12,135 bases of DNA from an uncultured Collinsella sp. GTDB taxonomy: Bacteria; Actinomycetota; Coriobacteriia; Coriobacteriales; Coriobacteriaceae. A program made the translations under genes and the position numbers. The notes below the pieces were generated by a model, which was not told the DNA's origin, did no database searches, and was given only the letters and a program-made list of their open reading frames with translations. The first letter of the stretch is position 1. The number at the start of each line of letters is the position of its first letter. The DNA lies in the NCBI GenBank assembly GCA_900552155.1, contig URYU01000043.1, positions 1 to 12,135 on the forward strand. Reading direction: 5' to 3'. Shown piece by piece: positions 6,427-12,135 of the stretch.

Positions 6427-7833
6427 ATGCCTCTTGCTGATGTCTTTAGCCTGCTTGTTTTGGGGCAGGGTAAATCCGGTCTCGATGTCGCCCGTTGGGC
6501 GTTGGCTCATCCCGAGCGCGTGAGCGCCACGACCGTGTATGGCGGCGGTACCTCCGAGCCCAATGACGCCACACGTGCGCTTGAGGCGCAGGGCGCGTCG
6601 TTTGTCTACGGCACCGAGCAGGTCGAGGGTGCCTATGACGTGTGCGTGACATGCCCGGGTATCTCGGAGTTCTCGACTTTCTTTAAGGCCGGGCGTGAGC
6701 ATGCCGCTCAGATTATGGGCGAGCCCGAGTTTGCCTATCGCCTGTCTCCCCAAAATTGGATCGCCATCACGGGCACCAACGGCAAGACAACTACCACGTC
6801 GCTGACCGATTATCTGCTCAAGGCCGCCGGTGAAGCCAGCGTGGCCGTCGGCAATATCGGTGAGCCGCCGGTGAACGAGATCGACGGCCGCGCACACAAT
6901 GAGTGGTTTGTGGCCGAGCTGTCGAGTTATCAGATTGCTACGACAGCCGAGCTTCATCCTCGCGTGGCGGTGCTGCTCAACATCACGCCCGACCACCTGG
7001 GCTGGCACAAGAGCCACAAGAACTATGCGCTTGCCAAGATCAAGTTGTTCGAGAATATGGTCGATGACGACCTCGTGGTTATCGACGTTGAGGATGCCGG
7101 CATCCATGAGTTCGATGAGTACATCTACACACCGGGTCGCCGCATCTGCAAGGTCGCTTTTGACGAGCCCGAGGGTGCAGACGCCGCCTTTGTGCGCGAT
7201 GGCAAGATGGTCGTGCGCCTGAAGGGCGTCGAGACTCAGCTTGTCGCCACGTCCGAGCTCAAGATCTCGGGCCATCACAATGTCATTAATGCCCTATGTG
7301 CCGCCACGGCTGCTCTGGCCGTCGGTGCCGATCCCGAGGGCGTTTGCCGCGGTTTGGCATCGTTCCAGCCACTCGAACACCGCGTGGAACCCTGCGGCGA
7401 GATCGATGGCGTGCGCTACGTCAACGATTCCAAGGCAACGAACACCGATGCGGTCGAAAAGGCCCTGACGGCGTTTCCCGACGACGATGTGATCTTGCTG
7501 CTCGGCGGCCACGATAAGGGTACCCCGCTTGCGGACTTTGCCCGCGTCGTTATGGACAACGTGCGCTCGGTCGTTTGCTTTGGCGATGCGCGCGAGCGCT
7601 TTACCGCCGCTATGGACGAGGCCGATGTCGATGGTGACGTGGATATCGCCCAGGCCGATGATCTGCGCGATGCCGTTGACGTTGCCCGCTCGCTCTCGAG
7701 CCGCGGCGACGTGATCCTGCTTTCGCCCGCTTGCTCTTCGTTCGACGAGTTCTCGGGCTACGAGGAGCGCGGCCGCGTGTTTAAGGACTACGTGGCCCAG
7801 CTTGCCGCGGCAGCGAAATCGCAAACGGAATAG
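6427..7833 (+). CDS. murD: UDP-N-acetylmuramoylalanine--D-glutamate ligase MurD
   Basis: MurD adds D-glutamate to UDP-MurNAc-L-Ala using ATP in the cytoplasm. The 468 residues start with a Rossmann-like substrate domain (LLVLGQGKSGLDVARW, about 9-24). Next is the ATPase domain with ITGTNGKTTTTS (K120), ELSSYQIA, NITPDHLGWH, and YALAKIKLF, whose K204 aligns with the carbamylated lysine of Mur ligases. The C-terminal domain opens at LEHRVEP and contains YVNDSKATNTDAV (about 331-343) and LLLGGHDKG. NDSKATN together with GGxDKG is diagnostic of MurD. Length is close to the family norm (about 440-460). The ribosome binding site is weak, and the short 9-nt spacing from mraY suggests coupled translation. 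Its stop codon overlaps the ribosome binding site of ftsW. Confidence 0.96.
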   Translation: MPLADVFSLLVLGQGKSGLDVARWALAHPERVSATTVYGGGTSEPNDATRALEAQGASFVYGTEQVEGAYDVCVTCPGISEFSTFFKAGREHAAQIMGEPEFAYRLSPQNWIAITGTNGKTTTTSLTDYLLKAAGEASVAVGNIGEPPVNEIDGRAHNEWFVAELSSYQIATTAELHPRVAVLLNITPDHLGWHKSHKNYALAKIKLFENMVDDDLVVIDVEDAGIHEFDEYIYTPGRRICKVAFDEPEGADAAFVRDGKMVVRLKGVETQLVATSELKISGHHNVINALCAATAALAVGADPEGVCRGLASFQPLEHRVEPCGEIDGVRYVNDSKATNTDAVEKALTAFPDDDVILLLGGHDKGTPLADFARVVMDNVRSVVCFGDARERFTAAMDEADVDGDVDIAQADDLRDAVDVARSLSSRGDVILLSPACSSFDEFSGYEERGRVFKDYVAQLAAAAKSQTE

Positions 7834-7836
7834 GGG
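7832..7836 (+). promoter_or_regulatory. Ribosome binding site deciding the ftsW start (AGGGG)
   Basis: AGGGG overlaps the murD TAG stop (7831-7833) and lies 6 nt before a GTG at 7843. The TTG at 7837 directly abuts this site and would have no usable spacing. The ATG at 7870 has its nearest GGAG about 15 nt away. Confidence 0.6.
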
Positions 7837-7842
7837 TTGCCG

Positions 7843-9363
7843 GTGAGAGAGGAGAGCCCCCGAAGTGATATGAGGAGGCCCGACTCGGACCGTGCTTCCT
7901 CGCTGCGTAGCACGCCGCGTTCCGGACGCGGCGGGCAGACGTTCGGTGAGCGCTATATTGCCGGCGTCCCCGCCCGCATCATGCGCCCTCGTTTGATATT
8001 TCTGGCTGGCCTGTTTAGCTTGGTTTGCTTTGGCTTGCTGATGGTGTACTCGGCATCTTCGGTCGAGGCGCTGCACGAGAATGGTACGGCGACGTTTTTC
8101 CTGTTTCGACAGGCCGCGTTTGCTGGAGTTGGCGTGCTGGCCATGGTTGCCATCGTGCGCGTCTTGCCGGACAGTTGGTTTGGGGAAGACGTGCTCAGGA
8201 TCTTTCTCATGGGCATGATAGGGCTACTGGTTCTGGTGTTCTTTATGGGTAGCGGCAGTCGTGGCGCCACGCGTTGGCTCAACATCGCCGGTATTCAGTT
8301 CCAGCCGTCTGAGTTTTTAAAGCCGTTCGCCATCGCGTATTCGGCAATCATGCTCGACCGCATCTTTTCGCCCGGCGGCAACATCAACGAGTTTCTTCGC
8401 AAGATGGGTGTCTACCTGGGCATTTCGCTCTTTCTGATTTTTGTTCAGCCCGATTTTGGCACCGTTCTGATCATCTTGCTGACCCTCATGTGCATGGCGT
8501 TGTTTGCGGGATTGGACCCCAAATATATCGTTTGGACGGTCGTTGCCGGCATCGCCGTCATTGCGATCGCCCTTATCGCCGAGCCGTATCGTATGACGCG
8601 TGTCGAGGTTGCTTGGAATCCTTGGGCAGACGAATATGGTGATGGCTATCAGGCCACGCTTGCCATTATGGCGTTTGCCTCGGGCGGCCTGTTCGGTCGC
8701 GGTATCGGTAACTCCACCATGAAGTACTCGTATTTGCCCGAGGCGCATAACGACTACATCTTGGCTATTATCGGCGAGGAAGTTGGCTTTATCGGAACCG
8801 TGCTGTTCTTCTTGGTGTTCGCGATGCTGATCTACTCGGCGTTTCGTATTGCCGAGCAGGCGACCGACCGTCGCGGAGCACTTATGGCATCGGGTTCCGC
8901 GGTCATCCTTGCGGTGCAGTTTTTGATCAACGCGCTGGGCATTCTCAATGTGTTTCCCATGACGGGCAAGCCGCTGCCGTTTATTAGCTACGGTGGCTCG
9001 TCGATTATTGTGTCGCTTATGCTCGCCGGTCTGATCCTGCGCGTTTCGTATGAGAGCGCCCGTCGCGATGAGTACGACCGTCGCCGCGAGAGCTTTGCCG
9101 TTATGGATGAGAGTACCGCCGGCGTGCCCCACGTGCGCGGCGAGCGATCTTCGCGTAACGGCTTTACCGTTCTGGATGGCTCTGCGACCGAGCCGGTAGC
9201 CCGTCCGCGTCAGCGAACGGCGCCGCAAGGTCGTCCGCAGCGCCCCACTCCTCGCAATGCGGGCGGCGGATATAATCGAATCGATTTGAATTCGGACCCG
9301 TCGGCGCGTTTGCGCACCGATGACCAGGGACCGCGTGTACGAAGGGATTACCATGACCGATAA
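7843..9363 (+). CDS. ftsW: FtsW, septal peptidoglycan glycosyltransferase (SEDS family)
   Basis: FtsW polymerises lipid II into septal glycan strands together with FtsI. From the GTG start it has 506 residues. A basic, Arg/Ser-rich cytoplasmic tail (about 1-48) precedes roughly ten membrane segments (from about 51 to 405). The last 100 or so residues form a polar Arg/Pro/Gly-rich cytoplasmic tail. SEDS motifs are MVYSASS at the end of the first segment, QPSEFLKPFAI (P155 onward), VQPDFGT, GDGYQATLAI, GRGIGNS...YLPEAHNDYILAIIGEE (D304, the conserved SEDS aspartate), and FPMTGKPLPFISYGGSS. FtsW rather than RodA is chosen because of its position between murD and murG, next to ftsI in the same cluster. 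The extended C-terminal tail contains DPSARLR (485-491), similar to a motif in the FtsI tail. The end overlaps murG by 11 nt. Confidence 0.94.
   Translation: MREESPRSDMRRPDSDRASSLRSTPRSGRGGQTFGERYIAGVPARIMRPRLIFLAGLFSLVCFGLLMVYSASSVEALHENGTATFFLFRQAAFAGVGVLAMVAIVRVLPDSWFGEDVLRIFLMGMIGLLVLVFFMGSGSRGATRWLNIAGIQFQPSEFLKPFAIAYSAIMLDRIFSPGGNINEFLRKMGVYLGISLFLIFVQPDFGTVLIILLTLMCMALFAGLDPKYIVWTVVAGIAVIAIALIAEPYRMTRVEVAWNPWADEYGDGYQATLAIMAFASGGLFGRGIGNSTMKYSYLPEAHNDYILAIIGEEVGFIGTVLFFLVFAMLIYSAFRIAEQATDRRGALMASGSAVILAVQFLINALGILNVFPMTGKPLPFISYGGSSIIVSLMLAGLILRVSYESARRDEYDRRRESFAVMDESTAGVPHVRGERSSRNGFTVLDGSATEPVARPRQRTAPQGRPQRPTPRNAGGGYNRIDLNSDPSARLRTDDQGPRVRRDYHDR
9341..9347 (+). promoter_or_regulatory. 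Ribosome binding site for murG (GAAGGGA)
   Basis: GAAGGGA lies within the last codons of ftsW, 5 nt before the ATG at 9353. It supports that ATG over a GTG-type start further upstream (around 9320) and over the ATG at 9365, and implies coupling to ftsW translation. Confidence 0.6.
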
Positions 9364-10468
9364 GATGACCGTTGCTATTGCAGCCGGCGGCACGGCAGGA
9401 CATATCAACCCCGCGCTCGCCTTGACCGAGGAGCTGCGTGACCGCGGTCATCACGTTGTGTTCGTGGGCCAGTCGCGCAAACTCGAGGGTCGTCTGGTTC
9501 CCGAGGCCGGATTCGATTTTGTGCCCATCACGGTCACGGGCTTCGATCGCTCCCGTCCCTGGACGGCGCTGACCTCGCTGTGGCGCGTCAACAAGGCGAA
9601 GCGCGTGCTTGCCCGTCACTTCTCGAAGGTCGGTAAGCCCGATGCCGCTATCGGCTTTGGTGCTTACGTTGAGGTCCCGCTGCTGGGTTGGTGCAAGGGC
9701 GCCGGCGTTCCGTATCTGCTGCACGAGCAGAACTCTGTTCCGGGTCTGGCCTACAAGATGATGAACTCCCATGCCGCCCGCGTGTGCATTTCGGTACCTG
9801 CGGCCCGCGCGGTCTTTGAGCGCGAGGGCGACCCCGACCATGTGCTCATGACGGGCAATCCTGTGCGTCGTTCGGTGATCGAGGGCGATCGCGCCCGCGG
9901 CCGCAAGACGCTCGGTGTGCCCGACGACGCGACGCTTCAGCTCGTCATAGGTGGTTCGCTCAGTGCCCAGCATCTCAACGAGCGCGAAGCCTCGCACAAG
10001 AGTGAGCTGCTGACACACGAGAATCGCTACATTTTGCATTCGACGTGTGCCGTCGGCTTTGAGGTGACCGAGCGCGCTTTGGCGCTGACGCCCGAGGAGG
10101 CGAAGCGCTATCGAGTCCAGCCCTACATCGACAACATGGGCGATATGCTGGCCGCGGCCGATTTGGTGCTCTCGCGTTCCGGTGCCTCGAGCGTGGCCGA
10201 GATCGCCGCGCTTGCCGTGCCCTCGGTACTCGTGCCGTATCCGCACGCGACGGCCGACCACCAGACCACGAATGCGCGCTACCTGGTCGATGCCGGTGCC
10301 GGCGTGCTTTGCGCCGATGCCGATATCGATGCCCCTGCCTTTGCCGACGAGTTTCTGCACCTGATCGATGACGCTGCGGCGCGTGATGCCATGCGTCAGG
10401 CGGCGCGTGGCTTGGCCCAGGACCGTGCCGCCGCACTTTTGGCCGACGCGGTAGAGGGATTGCGTTAG
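9353..10468 (+). CDS. murG: UDP-GlcNAc--lipid I GlcNAc transferase MurG
   Basis: MurG adds GlcNAc from UDP-GlcNAc to lipid I, forming lipid II on the cytoplasmic face of the membrane. The 371 residues show the GT-B fold. The N-terminal acceptor domain has AAGGTAGHINPALAL (about 10-24) and LLHEQNSVPG. The C-terminal donor domain has TGNPVRRSV, RSGASSVAEIAAL and PYPHATADHQTTNA. These identify MurG clearly. Three positions that are usually glycine differ: GFGAY (A104, commonly GFGGY), GGSLSA (S204, commonly GGSxGA) and HSTC (C232, commonly HQTG/HQSG). The frame is intact and length is normal, so the gene is probably functional, but the substitutions deserve checking. It starts inside the end of ftsW, and a 97-nt gap separates it from murC. 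Confidence 0.95.
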   Translation: MTDKMTVAIAAGGTAGHINPALALTEELRDRGHHVVFVGQSRKLEGRLVPEAGFDFVPITVTGFDRSRPWTALTSLWRVNKAKRVLARHFSKVGKPDAAIGFGAYVEVPLLGWCKGAGVPYLLHEQNSVPGLAYKMMNSHAARVCISVPAARAVFEREGDPDHVLMTGNPVRRSVIEGDRARGRKTLGVPDDATLQLVIGGSLSAQHLNEREASHKSELLTHENRYILHSTCAVGFEVTERALALTPEEAKRYRVQPYIDNMGDMLAAADLVLSRSGASSVAEIAALAVPSVLVPYPHATADHQTTNARYLVDAGAGVLCADADIDAPAFADEFLHLIDDAAARDAMRQAARGLAQDRAAALLADAVEGLR

Positions 10469-10565
10469 TTAGACGGGATATCGCCGGTCGCCCTCGCGCG
10501 GATGCGGTAGGTGCGGTACAGTTAACGGGTTACAGGCAGTGTTTACGCAAGGAGTACACGAGCAC
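10469..10565 (+). other. Intergenic gap between murG and murC
   Basis: This 97-nt stretch contains a direct repeat of TGCGGTA (10503-10509 and 10512-10518). Within and after it are TACAGT (10517-10522) and GTTAACGGGTTACAGG, which form a local A+T-rich patch resembling a -10 region without a clear -35. AAGGAG at 10549-10554 is the murC ribosome binding site. No T-run terminator is visible. An internal promoter is possible but unproven. Confidence 0.4.
10549..10554 (+). promoter_or_regulatory. Ribosome binding site deciding the murC start (AAGGAG)
   Basis: A strong AAGGAG lies 11 nt before the ATG at 10566. The in-frame GTG at 10539 lies upstream of this site and has no comparable sequence before it, so the ATG is preferred. 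Confidence 0.65.
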
Positions 10566-11984
10566 ATGGCTGATTCCCAGACTGCAACCTCCGCGCCCGA
10601 GTTCAAGAGCGCCCACTTTATCGGTATCGGTGGCGCCGGCATGAGCGGCATCGCCCTCGTCCTGCACGAGCGCGGTTATACCGTTACCGGCTCCGACCTT
10701 AAGACGTCGCGCTATATTCGCCAGCTTACCCGCGCTGGCGTGAAGGTCCACGTGGGCCACGAGGCTGCGACGATCGACGAGGTCAAGCCCGACGTGGTCG
10801 TGGTCTCCACCGCAATTCCCGAGTCCAACCCCGAGCTCGTGCGTGCCCGCGAGCTCGGTATTCCCGTGTGGCCCCGTGCCAAGATGCTCTCGGCTCTGGG
10901 CCATGGCTACACCACCGTCGCCGTTGCCGGCACGCACGGCAAGACCACGACCTCTTCGATGTGCGCCACCATGCTCGACCGCATGGGCCTGGACCCCAGC
11001 TTTTTAATCGGCGGCATCGTCGAGGGCTACGACACCAACGGCAAGAACGGTTCGGGTGACTACTTTGTCGCCGAGGCCGACGAGTCCGACAGCTCGTTCC
11101 TGTTCCTGAACCCCAACGTGGTCATCGTGACCAACGTCGAGGCCGACCATCTCGATCACTACTCGGGTATCGAGGAGATCGAGGCCACCTTTGCCAAGTT
11201 TATGGGGCTGGTGGGCGAGGACGGCACCGTCATCGTTTGCGGCGAGGACCCGCATCTGGTCGAGCTCGCCAAGTCGACGGGCCGTCATGTGCTTTCCTAT
11301 GGCTTTGCCGAGAACAACGACATCGTCTGCGTGCATCCGGATGTCAAGGGCATCCAGAGCGACTTTATCGTTCGCTTTGAGGACGGCACCGAGCACGCTG
11401 TCGAGATTAAGAGCAACCCCGGTCGTCACAACATGCTCAACGCCACGGCCGTCTTGACCGTCGCCCATGTCCTGGGTCTCGATATCGACGCCGCCGCTAA
11501 GGCACTTTCGAGTTTTGAGGGTGTCCGCCGTCGCTTTACCCACGTGGGCGATATCGACGGCATCACGGTGGTTGACGATTACGGCCATCATCCCACCGAG
11601 ATCAAGGCGACGCTCGCTGCTGCCTCTTCGCTGGGCTACAAGCATGTCGACGTCGTGTTCCAGCCGCACCGCTATTCGCGCCTGCAGGCTCTGTGCGATG
11701 ACTTTGCCGATGCCTTTGCCAACGCCGATAAGCTGCTGCTGATCGATGTGTTCTCCGCCGGCGAGATGCCGATTCCGGGCGTTACCTCCAAGATGCTCGC
11801 AGATACCGTTCGCGCCAAGCACCCCGGCAAGGAGGTCGTGTACTGCTCCAGCCGTCTTGAGCTCAACCAGGAGCTTGAGAAACTCGTGGGCGAGGGCGAC
11901 CTGCTGCTCACCATGGGTGCCGGCGACGTTACGACCGTCGGCCCCGAGTTCATCGAGTATCTGACTGCCAAGAAAGACGCTTAA
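10566..11984 (+). CDS. murC: UDP-N-acetylmuramate--L-alanine ligase MurC
   Basis: MurC adds L-alanine to UDP-MurNAc, the first peptide-stem step, using ATP in the cytoplasm. The 472-residue protein starts (M)ADSQTATSAPEFKSAHFIGI. Motifs in order are IGIGGAGMSGIA (about 19-30, the substrate-domain loop), VAGTHGKTTTSS (P-loop K126), EADESD (170-175), TNVEADHLDHY (189-199), NMLNATAV, RRRFTHVG, DDYGHHPTEI (337-346), FQPHRYSR, and DVFSAGEMPIPGV. GTHGKT and DDYGHHP are diagnostic of MurC among Mur ligases. Length fits the family. The upstream GTG at 10539 would add nine residues ahead of the ribosome binding site and is rejected. murB begins 5 nt after the stop, suggesting coupling. Confidence 0.96.
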   Translation: MADSQTATSAPEFKSAHFIGIGGAGMSGIALVLHERGYTVTGSDLKTSRYIRQLTRAGVKVHVGHEAATIDEVKPDVVVVSTAIPESNPELVRARELGIPVWPRAKMLSALGHGYTTVAVAGTHGKTTTSSMCATMLDRMGLDPSFLIGGIVEGYDTNGKNGSGDYFVAEADESDSSFLFLNPNVVIVTNVEADHLDHYSGIEEIEATFAKFMGLVGEDGTVIVCGEDPHLVELAKSTGRHVLSYGFAENNDIVCVHPDVKGIQSDFIVRFEDGTEHAVEIKSNPGRHNMLNATAVLTVAHVLGLDIDAAAKALSSFEGVRRRFTHVGDIDGITVVDDYGHHPTEIKATLAAASSLGYKHVDVVFQPHRYSRLQALCDDFADAFANADKLLLIDVFSAGEMPIPGVTSKMLADTVRAKHPGKEVVYCSSRLELNQELEKLVGEGDLLLTMGAGDVTTVGPEFIEYLTAKKDA

Positions 11985-11989
11985 ACCCC

Positions 11990-12135
11990 ATGGGTCTGTT
12001 TAACGCCGTCATGGCGCTTTCGGGCATGATCGACACGGACGTGGTCGAGGACGAACGTCTTGCACGCCATACAAGCTATCGTATCGGTGGCAAGGCCGAC
12101 CTCTTTGTGACGTGCCATAGCTACCATGCCTGCGT
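11990..12135 (+). CDS. murB: UDP-N-acetylenolpyruvoylglucosamine reductase MurB (3' end missing)
   Basis: Only the first 48 codons are present before the window ends. MurB reduces UDP-GlcNAc-enolpyruvate to UDP-MurNAc with NADPH and FAD, and so supplies the MurC substrate. The segment LARHTSYRIGGKADLFV (about residues 24-40) matches the conserved MurB N-terminal signature (L-x-x-H-T-[ST]-[FY]-x-[IV]-G-G-x-A-D), at the start of the FAD-binding domain. The ATG follows the murC stop by 5 nt with only a weak AAGAAAGA-like site upstream, so translation is probably coupled to murC. A murC-murB pair is common in Gram-positive dcw clusters. The FAD-binding remainder and catalytic residues cannot be seen. 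Confidence 0.88.
   Translation, partial: MGLFNAVMALSGMIDTDVVEDERLARHTSYRIGGKADLFVTCHSYHAC

Noticed and set aside
4003..7278. A stop-free antisense frame of 1091 codons spanning murF, mraY and murD.
   Set aside because: It lies wholly opposite three clearly identified genes. Its translation is rich in His, Gly, Asp and Arg with no recognisable domain, as expected from codon bias in G+C-rich genes, where TTA, CTA and TCA are rare in the relevant frame.
9962..10048. murG as a pseudogene because of altered glycine motifs.
   Set aside because: The frame is intact, length is normal, and the remaining donor and acceptor motifs are present. The gene is essential, so altered but functional is more likely.
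8317..10360. Two long antisense frames opposite ftsW and murG (8317-9408 and 9164-10360).
   Set aside because: They mirror well-supported genes, overlap each other, and show no domain or membrane pattern of their own. They are composition artefacts.
10539..10565. GTG at 10539 as the murC start.
   Set aside because: The strong AAGGAG site lies downstream of it and serves the ATG at 10566.
11004..11822. Antisense frame of 272 codons within murC.
   Set aside because: It is fully inside a gene with complete MurC motifs and has no recognisable protein features.

Overview
This window is most of a division and cell-wall (dcw) gene cluster, read entirely from the + strand. G+C is high (roughly 60% by eye), GTG and TTG starts occur, and the genes are tightly packed. 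The protein style, with Gly/Arg/Ser-rich tails on FtsI and FtsW and a divergent FtsL, suggests an actinobacterium. My best guess is class Coriobacteriia, Collinsella-like, but that rests on recognition rather than a search.

Layout from left to right: the 3' part of mraZ (start cut off by the window edge); rsmH; a 90-nt gap; ftsL-like; ftsI (class B penicillin-binding protein); a 125-nt gap; murF; mraY; murD; ftsW; murG (overlapping ftsW by 11 nt); a 97-nt gap; murC; and the first 48 codons of murB, cut by the right edge. No RNA genes, mobile elements, CRISPR arrays or clear terminators were seen, and no stretch over 300 nt lacks a gene.

The genes form one pathway. MurC, MurD and MurF add amino acids to UDP-MurNAc, with MurB supplying the UDP-MurNAc. 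MraY and MurG then build lipid I and lipid II at the membrane. FtsW polymerises lipid II at the septum and FtsI crosslinks the product, with FtsL as a bitopic divisome partner. MraZ is the cluster's transcriptional regulator. RsmH is a 16S rRNA methyltransferase that commonly travels with it.

This is mainly an ordinary dcw cluster, and I did not find an undescribed system. The points worth a second look are: murE is missing from its usual place between ftsI and murF; that gap holds a possible 15-codon leader ORF, a -10-like site and an inverted repeat; MurG departs from the family at three normally glycine positions; and the disordered tails of FtsI and FtsW share a short DPxxRLR motif.
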